From Pseudomonas sp. BBP2017 (GTDB lineage: Bacteria > Pseudomonadota > Gammaproteobacteria > Pseudomonadales > Pseudomonadaceae), in the NCBI RefSeq assembly GCF_003024385.1, contig NZ_PVZN01000005.1:186001-250000 (forward strand): 64,000 nucleotides of DNA. The letters are read 5' to 3'. Under the pieces are notes generated by a model, which saw only the letters and a list, made by a program, of their open reading frames with translations, was not told the origin of the DNA and did no database searches. Both the position numbers and the translations under genes were made by a program. The first letter of the stretch is position 1. The number at the start of each line of letters is the position of its first letter. Positions 16,051 to 24,853 of the stretch are shown here, in pieces.

Positions 16051-17478
16051 ATGCCCATGCGCGCCCCGCTGGACCCTGTCACCGCCCGCTGGATCCCCTG
16101 GGTCGTGGCTATCGCCTTCTTCATGCAGTCGCTGGACGGCACCATCCTCAACACCGCCCTGCCGGCCATGGCCCGCGACTTGGCCGAAGACCCGTTGCGC
16201 ATGCAGTCGGTGATCATCGCCTACATGCTCACCGTAGCCCTGTTGATCCCCGCCTCGGGCTGGATCGCCGACCGCTTTGGCACCAAGCGGATCTTCTTCG
16301 GTGCGATCTTGCTGTTCAGCCTCGGTTCGCTGCTCTGCGCCCTGGCCGACAGTCTGAGCATGCTGGTGGCGGCGCGGGTGGTTCAGGGGCTGGGCGGCGC
16401 CTTGATGTTGCCGGTCGGACGCCTGGTAGTGCTGCGTGCCTACCCACGCTCGGAGCTGGTGCGGATCATGAGCTTCATCACCATTCCCGGCCTGCTTGGC
16501 CCGCTGCTGGGCCCGACCATGGGCGGCTGGCTGGTGGAAATCCTCAGCTGGCACTGGATCTTCCTGCTCAACCTGCCGGTCGGCGCGGTTGGCTGCTATG
16601 CCGTCTGGCGCTTCATTCCCGACCTGCGTGGCAGCGAGCGTACGCGTTTCGACGGCGTCGGCTTTGTGCTGTTCGGCGCCGCCATGGTGCTGATCACCAT
16701 TGCCATGGAGGGCCTGGGCGAGCTGCACCTGCCGCACCTGCGGGTGATGTTGCTGCTGTTCGCCGGCATGGCCTGCCTGGCGGCTTACTGGCTGCGTGCA
16801 GGCAGCGTCGACAATCCGCTGTTTTCACCCAGGTTGTTCCGCACCCGGACCTTTTCCGTCGGCATCCTCGGCAACCTGTTCGCCCGTCTGGGTAGCGGCG
16901 CCTTGCCGTTTCTGGTGCCGTTGCTGCTGCAAGTGGCGCTGGGCTACTCGCCGGCACAGGCCGGTATGAGCATGATTCCCCTGGCGGCGGCGGCAATGCT
17001 GGCCAAATCCATCGCCCGCCCGCTGATCGAGCGCTTCGGCTACCGCACCATCCTCACCGGCAACACCCTGTTGCTCGGCCTGTTGCTGGCCAGCCTGGGG
17101 CTGGTGGACGAGCAAACGCCCTATGCCCTGCTGCTGTTCCAGCTGGGACTGCTCGGTGCCGTGAACTCCATGCAGTTCACGGCGATGAACACGGTGACCC
17201 TGATCGACCTCGACGACGCCAGCGCCAGCAGCGGCAACAGCCTGCTGTCGGTGGTGGCGCAGCTGTCCCTGAGCCTCGGTGTAGCGTGTGCCGGTGCACT
17301 GCTCGGTGGCTTCACGGCGTCGACCAGTGCCGAAGGCATCGAGAGCACTCTGGGCGCGTTTCAACTGACCTTCCTGACCATCGGTTTGATGGCCATGCTC
17401 GCCGCCGCGATCTTCATGCAGCTGTCGAGGACGGACGGAAGGCGTGCTCCTCGTCCGGAACCAGAGATCGAGCCTTAG
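16051..17478 (+). CDS. mdtD: MFS multidrug exporter, DHA2 family (MdtD-like)
   Basis: A 475-residue inner-membrane transporter with about 14 hydrophobic segments. The N-terminus WIPWVVAIAFFMQSLDGTIL, with its Asp in helix 1, closely follows E. coli MdtD. The MFS motif A loop is seen in GWIADRFGTKRIFF, and the motif C-like antiporter stretch in PGLLGPLLGPTMGGWL. It presumably exports drugs or metabolites by proton antiport; substrate unknown. It stands alone here, without the mdtABC RND genes found beside mdtD in E. coli. Confidence 0.87.
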   Translation: MPMRAPLDPVTARWIPWVVAIAFFMQSLDGTILNTALPAMARDLAEDPLRMQSVIIAYMLTVALLIPASGWIADRFGTKRIFFGAILLFSLGSLLCALADSLSMLVAARVVQGLGGALMLPVGRLVVLRAYPRSELVRIMSFITIPGLLGPLLGPTMGGWLVEILSWHWIFLLNLPVGAVGCYAVWRFIPDLRGSERTRFDGVGFVLFGAAMVLITIAMEGLGELHLPHLRVMLLLFAGMACLAAYWLRAGSVDNPLFSPRLFRTRTFSVGILGNLFARLGSGALPFLVPLLLQVALGYSPAQAGMSMIPLAAAAMLAKSIARPLIERFGYRTILTGNTLLLGLLLASLGLVDEQTPYALLLFQLGLLGAVNSMQFTAMNTVTLIDLDDASASSGNSLLSVVAQLSLSLGVACAGALLGGFTASTSAEGIESTLGAFQLTFLTIGLMAMLAAAIFMQLSRTDGRRAPRPEPEIEP

Positions 17479-17496
17479 GGCTAAAGGCCACGAGGC

Positions 17497-17505
17497 TGGT
17501 ACACT
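17497..17505 (+). promoter_or_regulatory. Extended -10 promoter of dbpA
   Basis: TG-G-TACACT fits an extended -10 element, placing the transcript start near 17512, about 24 nt before the GTG start of dbpA. No clear -35 is seen, as is common for extended -10 promoters. Confidence 0.5.
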
Positions 17506-17535
17506 GCGCGACATTTTGTTTTGCAGGCCCGCCTC

Positions 17536-18921
17536 GTGACCACCATTGCCACCGCCTTCGCCACCTTGCCGCTGTCCGCCGCCATGCTGGCCAACCTGGA
17601 AGCCCTCGGCTACGCCCAGATGACCCCGATCCAGGCCCAGAGCCTGCCGGTAATCCTCAAGGGTATGGACCTGATCGCCCAGGCCAAGACCGGCAGTGGC
17701 AAGACTGCCGCGTTCGGCATCGGCCTGCTCAACCCGATCAACCCGCGTTATTTCGGTTGCCAGGCCCTGGTCCTGTGCCCGACCCGCGAGCTGGCTGATC
17801 AGGTGGCCAAAGAGCTCCGCCGCCTGGCCCGCGCCGAAGACAACATCAAGATCCTGACCCTGTGTGGCGGCGTGTCCCTGGGCCCGCAGATTGCTTCGCT
17901 GGAACATGGCGCGCATATCATCGTCGGCACCCCTGGCCGCGTTCAGCAGCACCTGAGCAAAGGCACCCTGGTGCTCGACGGCCTCAACACGCTGATTCTC
18001 GACGAAGCCGACCGCATGCTCGACATGGGCTTCTACGACGCCATCGCCGACATCATCGGACAAACCCCCAAGCGCCGTCAGACCCTGCTGTTTTCCGCCA
18101 CCTATCCGGCCGGCATCAAGCAACTGGCCTCGGCATTCATGCGCGACCCGCAAACCGTCAAGGTCGAAGCCCTGCACGCCGACAGCCAGATCGAACAGCG
18201 CTTCTACGAAATCGCCCCCGAGCAGCGCATGGAAGCGGTGAGCAAAGTGCTCGGACACTTCCGCCCGCAATCTTGCGTAGCGTTCTGCTTCACCAAACAG
18301 CAGTGCCAGGAGCTGGTTGAACACCTGCAGGCCAAGGGCGTCGCCGTTCAGGCGCTGCATGGCGACCTGGAGCAGCGCGACCGTGATCAGGTCCTGACCC
18401 TGTTCGCCAACCGCAGCCTGTCGGTGCTGGTGGCGACCGACGTTGCCGCCCGTGGCCTGGACATCGATGCACTGGACATGGTCATCAACGTCGAACTGGC
18501 CCGCGATGCCGAGATCCATGTGCACCGCGTTGGCCGTACCGGCCGTGCCGGCGAGAAAGGTCTGGCCGTCAGCCTGGTAGCCCCGGCCGAAGGGCACCGC
18601 GCTCAGGCCATCGAGCAGATGCAGAAGTCTTCGCTACGCTGGGAGCAACTGGACAGCCTCCAGGCCCAGAACGGCGCTCCGCTGCTGCCGACCATGAGTA
18701 CCTTGTGCATCGCTGCCGGGCGCAAGGACAAACTGCGTCCGGGCGATATTCTCGGTGCCTTGACCGGCGACGCCGGGTTGCCGGGCGCCCAGGTGGGCAA
18801 GATCGCCATTTTCGACTTCCAGGCCTTTGTTGCCGTGGAGCGCGCGGTGGCCAAACAGGCGCTGCAGCGCCTGAACAACGGCAAGATCAAGGGCCGGTCG
18901 CTGCGGGTGCGCATCGTCTGA
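17536..18921 (+). CDS. dbpA: ATP-dependent RNA helicase DbpA
   Basis: A 461-residue DEAD-box helicase for 50S ribosome assembly. Helicase motifs are complete: Q-motif MTPIQAQSLP, AKTGSGKT, PTRELA, DEAD, SAT and HRVGRTGR. The last ~75 residues (from STLCIAAGRKDKLRPGDI) form the DbpA-specific RRM-like domain that binds hairpin 92 of 23S rRNA, which separates it from the RhlE-type helicase later in the window. The start is GTG 17536 (MTTIATAFATLPLS), matching the family; a TTG 15 bases upstream is less likely. E. coli DbpA is 457 aa. Confidence 0.94.
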   Translation: MTTIATAFATLPLSAAMLANLEALGYAQMTPIQAQSLPVILKGMDLIAQAKTGSGKTAAFGIGLLNPINPRYFGCQALVLCPTRELADQVAKELRRLARAEDNIKILTLCGGVSLGPQIASLEHGAHIIVGTPGRVQQHLSKGTLVLDGLNTLILDEADRMLDMGFYDAIADIIGQTPKRRQTLLFSATYPAGIKQLASAFMRDPQTVKVEALHADSQIEQRFYEIAPEQRMEAVSKVLGHFRPQSCVAFCFTKQQCQELVEHLQAKGVAVQALHGDLEQRDRDQVLTLFANRSLSVLVATDVAARGLDIDALDMVINVELARDAEIHVHRVGRTGRAGEKGLAVSLVAPAEGHRAQAIEQMQKSSLRWEQLDSLQAQNGAPLLPTMSTLCIAAGRKDKLRPGDILGALTGDAGLPGAQVGKIAIFDFQAFVAVERAVAKQALQRLNNGKIKGRSLRVRIV

Positions 18922-18946
18922 GCTGTTTGTTGAATTTACTGGCCTA

Positions 18947-18999
18947 ATCGCGGGGCAAGCCCGCTCCCACAGCCGGTGGGAGCGGGCTTGCCCCGCGAT
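18947..18999. repeat. REP doublet, short spacer
   Basis: Two REP arms facing each other with almost no loop (ATCGCGGGGCAAGCCCGC... / ...GCGGGCTTGCCCCGCGAT). It lies 25 bp after dbpA and 30 bp before the next gene. Confidence 0.92.
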
Positions 19000-19029
19000 A
19001 GTCTCACCACCGTTGCAGGGGATTTTGCA

Positions 19030-20211
19030 GTGCGTTCCACCGAAGTGATCATCATTGGCGCAGGCGCCGCCGGCCTGATGTGTGCCCTGACCGCCGCCGG
19101 GCGCGGTCGCCGGGTACTGCTGCTCGACCACGCCAACAAACCGGGCAAGAAGATCCTGATGTCCGGAGGTGGACGCTGCAACTTCACCAACATGTACACC
19201 GAGCCGTCCAACTTCCTCTCGCAGAACCCGCACTTCTGCAAGTCGGCCCTGGCCCGCTATACCCAGTGGGATTTCATCGAGATGGTCAGCAAACACGCTG
19301 TGCCCTATCACGAGAAAAAACTCGGCCAGCTGTTCTGCGATAACAAATCCAGCGACATCCTCGACATGCTCCTGAGCGAATGCGATAACGCTGGCGCCGA
19401 ACTGCGCATGGACACCCGCATCGATCAGATCGAGAAAATCGACGGCGGTTATCTGCTGGAAACCAGCGCCGGACAATTCCAGTGCCAGTCGCTGGTGATC
19501 GCCACGGGCGGCCTGTCGATCCCGACCCTGGGCGCAACCGGCTTTGGCTATCAGGTGGCCCGCCAGTTCGGTCACAGCCTGTTGCCGACGCGCGCAGCGC
19601 TGGTGCCGTTCACCATCACCGAGCCGGTGCTCAAGGGTATCTGCACCGAGCTGTCAGGTAGTTCCGTGGACTGTATCGCCAGTTGCAACGGCACCCATTT
19701 CCGTGAAAATCTATTGTTCACCCATCGCGGCCTGAGCGGGCCGGCGATTCTGCAGATTTCTTCGTTCTGGGAGGCTGGCGACACGGTCGAGATCAACCTG
19801 CTGCCAGACCACGACGCCTTGACCTGGCTGCAACAGCAACAGGCCGAACGCCCCAATAGCGAACTTAAAACCCTGCTCGGCGAGGTCTTCACCAAGAAGA
19901 TGGCCACCCTGCTCAGCGAGCACTGGTTCGTCTCCAAACCGATGAAGCAGTACACCCCGGCGGAGCTGGCGCAGGTCAGCGACAAACTCGGCTCCTGGCA
20001 GGTGGTGCCAGCCGGCACCGAAGGCTATCGCACCGCCGAGGTGACCCTGGGCGGCGTCGATACCCGCGAAGTCTCCTCCAAGACCATGGAGTCGCTGAAA
20101 AGCCCGGGGCTGTACTTCATCGGCGAAGTGCTCGACGTCAGCGGCCACCTGGGTGGCTTCAACTTCCAGTGGGCCTGGGCATCGGCGTACGCGGCCGCGC
20201 AGTTCGTCTAA
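19030..20211 (+). CDS. NAD(P)/FAD-dependent oxidoreductase, BaiN/HI0933 (YhiN) family
   Basis: A 393-residue flavoprotein. The N-terminal Rossmann motif is EVIIIGAGAAGLMCALTAA. The family marker KKILMSGGGRCNFTN follows, and the C-terminus has GLYFIGEVLDVSGHLGGFNFQWAW, the second FAD-contact stretch of the HI0933 family. The start is GTG 19030 with AGGGG upstream; the in-frame ATG at 18976 would translate a REP element. The family is widespread, and members have been proposed to act as flavin reductases or bile-acid-type enzymes. The physiological substrate in Pseudomonas is not known to me. Confidence 0.88.
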   Translation: MRSTEVIIIGAGAAGLMCALTAAGRGRRVLLLDHANKPGKKILMSGGGRCNFTNMYTEPSNFLSQNPHFCKSALARYTQWDFIEMVSKHAVPYHEKKLGQLFCDNKSSDILDMLLSECDNAGAELRMDTRIDQIEKIDGGYLLETSAGQFQCQSLVIATGGLSIPTLGATGFGYQVARQFGHSLLPTRAALVPFTITEPVLKGICTELSGSSVDCIASCNGTHFRENLLFTHRGLSGPAILQISSFWEAGDTVEINLLPDHDALTWLQQQQAERPNSELKTLLGEVFTKKMATLLSEHWFVSKPMKQYTPAELAQVSDKLGSWQVVPAGTEGYRTAEVTLGGVDTREVSSKTMESLKSPGLYFIGEVLDVSGHLGGFNFQWAWASAYAAAQFV

Positions 20212-20329
20212 CCTTCGCGGTAGAATCAGCGCATCAAGGAACAAATTTTGCTGGTCAGGTGGCAGCCGTAACACGGTTGCTGTCTGATTAGCTCAATTTC
20301 GATCATCGCCCAAGGCCTGCCTACCCGAC

Positions 20330-22510
20330 ATGTCATCCTCCTCGTTCAGCCAATCGTTGCGCCGTCTCTGGGCTCTGGACAAATTCAGCTATGCCATCCG
20401 CGTCCTCATCGCACTGACCGGCAGCATGCTGCTGTGCTGGTATCTGGATGAGATGAGCCTGCTGATCCCACTGTTCCTGGGCATTATCGCCAGCGCCCTG
20501 GCCGAGACCGACGACAGCTGGCAAGGGCGCTTGAACGCCCTCGCGGTCACCCTGGTGTGTTTTACCGTTGCCGCACTGTCGGTGGAGTTGCTGTTCCCCT
20601 ACCCGCTGGTTTTTGTCTGTGCCCTGGCCCTGGCCAGTTTTGGCCTGACCATGCTGGGCGCCTTGGGCGAACGCTACGGCGCCATCGCCTCGGCCACGCT
20701 GATCCTCTCGGTCTACACCATGATCGGCGTGGACCAGCGCGGCGGTGAAGTCAGCGACTTCTGGCACGAACCGCTGCTGTTGGTGGCCGGTGCCGCCTGG
20801 TACGGGCTGCTTTCGGTGCTCTGGCAGGCGATGTTCTCCAACCAACCGGTGCAGCAAAGCCTGGCGCGGCTGTTCCGTGAATTGGGACGCTATCTGAAGC
20901 TCAAAGCCACTCTGTTCGAACCGATCCGTCAGCTGGATGTGGAAGCCCGGCGCCTGGAACTGGCTCAGCAGAATGGTCGCGTGGTGGCCGCGCTCAATGC
21001 CGCCAAGGAAATCATCCTGCACCGGGTCGGCAATGGTCGGCCCGGCTCGAAGGTCAGCCGTTACCTGAAACTGTATTTTCTCGCTCAGGACATCCATGAG
21101 CGTGCCAGCTCTTCGCACTACCCCTACAACGCCCTGACCGAAGCCTTCTTTCACAGCGATGTGCTGTTCCGCTGCCAGCGCCTGCTACGCCAGCAAGGTG
21201 TGGCCTGCCAGCAATTGTCCGAATCGATCCAGCTGCGCCAGCCGTTCATCTACGACAGCGGTTTTGCCCAGGCTCTGGAGGACCTCAATGCCTCCCTGGA
21301 ACACCTGCGCATGCAGAGCAACCCGGCCTGGCGCGGGCTGCTGCGCTCGCTGCGGGCGCTGGCCGCCAACCTGGCAACCCTCGATCGCCTGCTCAGCGAT
21401 GCCAGCAACCCCGACAATCTCGCCGATGCCAGCGACAGCAGCCTGCTCGACCGCTCGCCGCACAACCTGGCTGATGTCTGGAACCGCCTGCGTCAGCAAC
21501 TGACCCCGACGTCACTGTTGTTCCGCCATGCACTGCGCCTGCCGCTGGCACTGTCGATCGGCTACGGCATGGTCCACCTGATCCACCCGACCCAAGGCTA
21601 CTGGATCATCCTCACCACCCTATTCGTCTGCCAGCCCAACTACGGTGCGACGCGGCGCAAGCTGGTGCAGCGGGTCATCGGCACCGGCATCGGCCTGACG
21701 GTAGGCTGGGCGCTGTTCGACCTGTTCCCGAGCCCGATCATCCAGTCGCTGTTCGCCGTCGCGGCCGGCGTGGTGTTCTTCGTCAACCGCACCACCCGCT
21801 ACACCCTGGCCACTGCGGCGATCACCCTGATGGTGCTGTTCTGCTTCAACCAGGTCGGCGACGGCTACGGGCTGTTCCTGCCACGCCTGTTCGATACCCT
21901 GATCGGTAGCCTGATCGCGATTCTTGCGGTTTTCCTGTTCCTCCCGGACTGGCAGGGCCGGCGCCTGAACAAAGTGCTGGCCAACACCCTGAGCTGCAAC
22001 AGCACCTATCTGCGCCAGATCATGCAACAGTACGCCCAAGGCAAGCGCGATGACCTCGCCTACCGCCTGGCCCGGCGCAACGCCCACAATGCCGACGCGG
22101 CGCTGTCGACCACCCTGGCCAACATGCTCATGGAGCCTGGGCACTTTCGTAAGGAGGCGGATGTCGGCTTTCGCTTTCTGGTGCTCTCGCACACCTTGCT
22201 CAGTTACCTGTCAGGTTTAGGTGCACATCGCGAAACCACGCTGCCTGCCGATGTTCACGAGCAGTTGATCGATGGCGCCGGGGCCAGCCTGGCCAACAGC
22301 CTGGATGAGATTGCCGAAGGCCTGGCCAGCAAGTTGCCGGTGGCTATCCACAGCGATGCTGAAGAAGCGTTGGCCATCGAGCTTGAGCAAATGCCCGAAG
22401 AGCTGGAAGAAAACCAGCGCCTGGTGCAGACCCAACTGGCGTTGATCTGTCGTCAACTGGGCCCGCTGCGTACCCTGGCTGCACACCTGATCAAAGATGC
22501 ACCGGCCTGA
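20330..22510 (+). CDS. yccS: YccS/FUSC-family inner-membrane protein
   Basis: A 726-residue protein of the YccS/YhfK (FUSC-like) family. Two blocks of transmembrane helices, at about residues 20–160 and 390–530, each precede a cytoplasmic helical region. The C-terminal block contains the conserved stretch GYWIILTTLFVCQPNYGATRRK. Related proteins are aromatic-acid efflux pumps (AaeB) or of unknown role; YccS of E. coli is about the same length. The stop codon TGA abuts the TCA of the convergent solute-binding gene (TGATCA), leaving no spacer for a terminator. Confidence 0.88.
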   Translation: MSSSSFSQSLRRLWALDKFSYAIRVLIALTGSMLLCWYLDEMSLLIPLFLGIIASALAETDDSWQGRLNALAVTLVCFTVAALSVELLFPYPLVFVCALALASFGLTMLGALGERYGAIASATLILSVYTMIGVDQRGGEVSDFWHEPLLLVAGAAWYGLLSVLWQAMFSNQPVQQSLARLFRELGRYLKLKATLFEPIRQLDVEARRLELAQQNGRVVAALNAAKEIILHRVGNGRPGSKVSRYLKLYFLAQDIHERASSSHYPYNALTEAFFHSDVLFRCQRLLRQQGVACQQLSESIQLRQPFIYDSGFAQALEDLNASLEHLRMQSNPAWRGLLRSLRALAANLATLDRLLSDASNPDNLADASDSSLLDRSPHNLADVWNRLRQQLTPTSLLFRHALRLPLALSIGYGMVHLIHPTQGYWIILTTLFVCQPNYGATRRKLVQRVIGTGIGLTVGWALFDLFPSPIIQSLFAVAAGVVFFVNRTTRYTLATAAITLMVLFCFNQVGDGYGLFLPRLFDTLIGSLIAILAVFLFLPDWQGRRLNKVLANTLSCNSTYLRQIMQQYAQGKRDDLAYRLARRNAHNADAALSTTLANMLMEPGHFRKEADVGFRFLVLSHTLLSYLSGLGAHRETTLPADVHEQLIDGAGASLANSLDEIAEGLASKLPVAIHSDAEEALAIELEQMPEELEENQRLVQTQLALICRQLGPLRTLAAHLIKDAPA

Positions 22511-23248
22511 TCAGAAACCGTAGTGTTTGAGCAACCGCTGGTAGCTGCCATCGGCCTTCATCTCGTCAATGGCACGGTTGAAGCCGGCAATGATCTGCTG
22601 GTGCTGGGGAGCCTTCAGGCTCACCAGGATATGCAGGGTGTTTTCGCTGAGCGGCTTGTCGATGAACTCGACGCTGTCACGTACCGAACGCGATTCACGC
22701 TGCAGGAAGTGGCGGGCGACGTATTCGTCCTCAAGGGTTAGCCCCACCCTGCCGGCGGCAAGCATGCGCACGGCTACCGAAAAATTGCGTACCGGAATTT
22801 TTTGCAGCTGTGCATCGGCGTCAAACGCGGGCGAATAGGCATAGTCCCTGACAACCGCCACAGGATAAGGGTACAGATCGTTCAGGGACTTGAACCTGAG
22901 CGAATCGCCCTTGCGCTTGAGCAAGCGGATGCGATTGGTCAGGTAACCGCTGGAAAACGCCCCGATCCGGGTACGACTCTCATTGAACCAGGCGTTGATC
23001 AACACGTCGTAGCGCCCCTCCTCCAGCCCCAGCAGCGCCCGCGCCCAAGGCACCTGCGCAAACTCGCTGGCGTAACCGGCACGGTGCAAGGCGGTGGTGA
23101 CAATCACTGTGGCCAGACCACCACCTGGCATACTGGCGTCAGTAAAGGGCGGCCAACTGTCGGCAACCAGGCGCAGCTTTTCAGCCTGTGCGGTGTTGAC
23201 CAGCAACAGCATTCCAAGCAAAGCCAAGGCCCGAAGCGGTGCAGCCAT
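22511..23248 (-). CDS. Orphan periplasmic solute-binding protein (SBP_bac_3)
   Basis: A 245-residue extracytoplasmic binding protein of family 3. A signal peptide (MAAPLRALALLGMLLLVNTAQA) precedes EKLRLVADSWPPFTD, the usual start of the mature two-lobed domain. I chose the ATG at 23248 because GAAGGA lies seven bases upstream; an ATG at 23275 lacks a visible site. No ABC permease or ATPase gene is adjacent, so it may serve a distant transporter or act as a sensor. The ligand is unknown; family members bind polar amino acids. Confidence 0.83.
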   Translation of the reverse strand: MAAPLRALALLGMLLLVNTAQAEKLRLVADSWPPFTDASMPGGGLATVIVTTALHRAGYASEFAQVPWARALLGLEEGRYDVLINAWFNESRTRIGAFSSGYLTNRIRLLKRKGDSLRFKSLNDLYPYPVAVVRDYAYSPAFDADAQLQKIPVRNFSVAVRMLAAGRVGLTLEDEYVARHFLQRESRSVRDSVEFIDKPLSENTLHILVSLKAPQHQQIIAGFNRAIDEMKADGSYQRLLKHYGF

Positions 23249-23283
23249 GCTCAAATCCTTCAGTAAACGCGCCATTACGCGTC

Positions 23284-23295
23284 GTTGATATCAAC
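23284..23295. promoter_or_regulatory. 12-bp perfect palindrome in divergent intergenic region
   Basis: GTTGATATCAAC lies upstream of the solute-binding gene, and a related TGATATCA occurs at about 23365–23372. The pair could be operator half-sites in the 239-bp gap before the GNAT gene, but EcoRV-like palindromes also occur by chance. Confidence 0.3.
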
Positions 23296-23487
23296 TGCTT
23301 GAGAGGTACCGCTGTCAGCACGTTTGCGCAGATTACACAAAGATGAAGCCTCAGGCAGAGTCAATGATATCAAATAGCCTTCTCCTTGAATGCCGTCACA
23401 CCCTGTGTTGACTTGTGGCAATTTCGCTCTCGTCCTCGCCTATAGCATCTGCGATGATCAAGCTAATCAACCGTTCGAGAGCCACCT

Positions 23488-23940
23488 ATGTCCATTGACT
23501 GGATCTGTAAACATCACAGCGACCTTGGCAAGGAACAACTCTATGCCATTCTGCGGCTGCGCACCGAAGTCTTCGTGGTCGAGCAGAAGTGTGCCTATCA
23601 AGAGGTCGATGGCCGCGACCTGGAGGGCGATACCTGCCACCTGATGGCCTGGCAGGATGATCAGCTCAAAGCCTACTTGCGTCTGCTCGATCCGGAGTCC
23701 CAGGGGGGGGATGTGGTGATTGGCCGGGTAGTTACCGCACCGTCGGTACGGGGTCAGGGGCTGGGGCATGAACTGATGGAAAAGGCGCTTGAACGAGCCG
23801 AAGAATACTGGCCTGGTGTGCCGGTTTACTTGTCGGCACAGGCGCACCTGCAGGACTACTACAAGCGCTATGACTTTGTCGTGGTGGGTGAGGAATATCT
23901 GGAAGACGATATTCCGCATATCGGTATGCGGCGCGGCTAA
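23488..23940 (+). CDS. elaA: GNAT acetyltransferase, ElaA family
   Basis: A 150-residue N-acetyltransferase. The acetyl-CoA pyrophosphate loop reads VVTAPSVRGQGLGHELM (Q/RxxGxG/A type). The N-terminal ILRLRTEVFVVEQKCAYQEVD is the ElaA signature. The substrate is unknown. A run of eight G at 23703–23710 lies inside the coding sequence. The gene is monocistronic, followed at once by a REP doublet. Confidence 0.88.
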   Translation: MSIDWICKHHSDLGKEQLYAILRLRTEVFVVEQKCAYQEVDGRDLEGDTCHLMAWQDDQLKAYLRLLDPESQGGDVVIGRVVTAPSVRGQGLGHELMEKALERAEEYWPGVPVYLSAQAHLQDYYKRYDFVVVGEEYLEDDIPHIGMRRG

Positions 23941-23943
23941 AAG

Positions 23944-23993
23944 CATCGCGGGGCAAGCCCGCTCCCACTGTAGGAGCGGGCTTGCCCCGCGAT
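23944..23993. repeat. REP doublet
   Basis: Arms ATCGCGGGGCAAGCCCGC... and ...GCGGGCTTGCCCCGCGAT with a ~5-bp loop. It sits between the convergent ends of the ElaA-type gene and the winged-helix gene, where its hairpin could serve as a terminator in both directions. Confidence 0.93.
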
Positions 23994-24000
23994 GAGGCCC

Positions 24001-24318
24001 TCAAGGATACCCAAGCACCTCACGAATGCCCCGCAAATGCTGGATGATCCACTGCTTGTCGATCGCCCCCCAATCGCGAATCCGGTAATGCCCGGCATGA
24101 TTACGCGCTCCAGCCTGCTGCTCGAACTCGCAGACAATATCCAGGTCAGCCAAGGCAGCGATGGTGTCCTGAGCCGTGCGCCGGGGCATACCGGTCGCCT
24201 CCATTAGCGCCGGCACACTGGCGGCGGTCTGGCTGTCGATCAGCCAGGCAACATACAGCCGGCGGTAGAAACTGGTCTTGGTCTTGCTCACGTCCATTGC
24301 CACATCCTTGAAACTCAT
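24001..24318 (-). CDS. Small winged-helix DNA-binding protein (HTH_43-like)
   Basis: A 105-residue protein with a helix-turn-helix region at about residues 33–60 (ASVPALMEATGMPRRTAQDTIAALADL), followed by a wing-like segment (GHYRIRDWG). It resembles the winged-helix family HTH_43 common in gamma-proteobacteria. Its ATG overlaps the TGA of the upstream metallopeptidase (ATGA), so the two are translationally coupled. The target is unknown; regulation of its own operon is the simplest guess. Confidence 0.78.
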   Translation of the reverse strand: MSFKDVAMDVSKTKTSFYRRLYVAWLIDSQTAASVPALMEATGMPRRTAQDTIAALADLDIVCEFEQQAGARNHAGHYRIRDWGAIDKQWIIQHLRGIREVLGYP

Positions 24319-24815
24319 GCGCTGCCAGGCAGCTCGCGGTAAGTCAGGTAAACACGCAGGTCGAACTCCAGTTGATGGTAGCCCGGCTGCATGTGTTCGC
24401 AGAGCTGATAGAAGGCCTTGTTGTGCTCGCTTTCTTTCAAATGGGCCAGCTCATGCACGACGATCATTTTCAAAAACTGCGGCGCTGTATCCCTGAACAA
24501 CGAGGCAATGCGGATTTCTTTCTTCGCCTTCAGCTTGCCACCCTGCACCCGCGATACCGCCGTGTGCAGGCCTAATGCGCGGTGGGTCAGATCCAGGCGG
24601 TTATCGAACAAGACTTTGTCCAGGTTCGGCGCATTGCGCAGATACTCCTGCTTGAGCCCTTGGACATAGCTGTACAGCGCCTTGTCACTCTGCACATCAT
24701 GACGTTGTGGGTAACGCTGCTGCAGGTAATCGCCCAGACGATTGCTGGCAATCAACTGACGAACCTGATCTTGCAGGGGGGACGGATAGGCTTGCAGGTA
24801 CTTGAGCGCAGTCAT
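24315..24815 (-). CDS. YgjP-like metal-dependent hydrolase (M48-type HExxH)
   Basis: A 166-residue predicted zinc metallopeptidase. The motif VVHELAHLKESEHNKAFYQLCE contains HELAH plus the downstream ligand-bearing EHNKAFY, the layout of YgjP/WLM-type peptidases. There is no signal peptide, so it should be cytoplasmic. It precedes and overlaps the winged-helix gene. The substrate is unknown, though related WLM/SprT-like proteases act on DNA–protein crosslinks or SUMO-like targets. Confidence 0.83.
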   Translation of the reverse strand: MTALKYLQAYPSPLQDQVRQLIASNRLGDYLQQRYPQRHDVQSDKALYSYVQGLKQEYLRNAPNLDKVLFDNRLDLTHRALGLHTAVSRVQGGKLKAKKEIRIASLFRDTAPQFLKMIVVHELAHLKESEHNKAFYQLCEHMQPGYHQLEFDLRVYLTYRELPGSA

Positions 24816-24853
24816 GGTCGCAAAGCAGACAGGTAAAAACGCAGTGTACCCAA

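Noticed and set aside
23703..23710. G8 run in the ElaA-type gene as a phase-variation tract
   Set aside because: Runs of 7–8 G or C occur by chance at several places in this GC-rich window, and nothing about this gene suggests contingency control.
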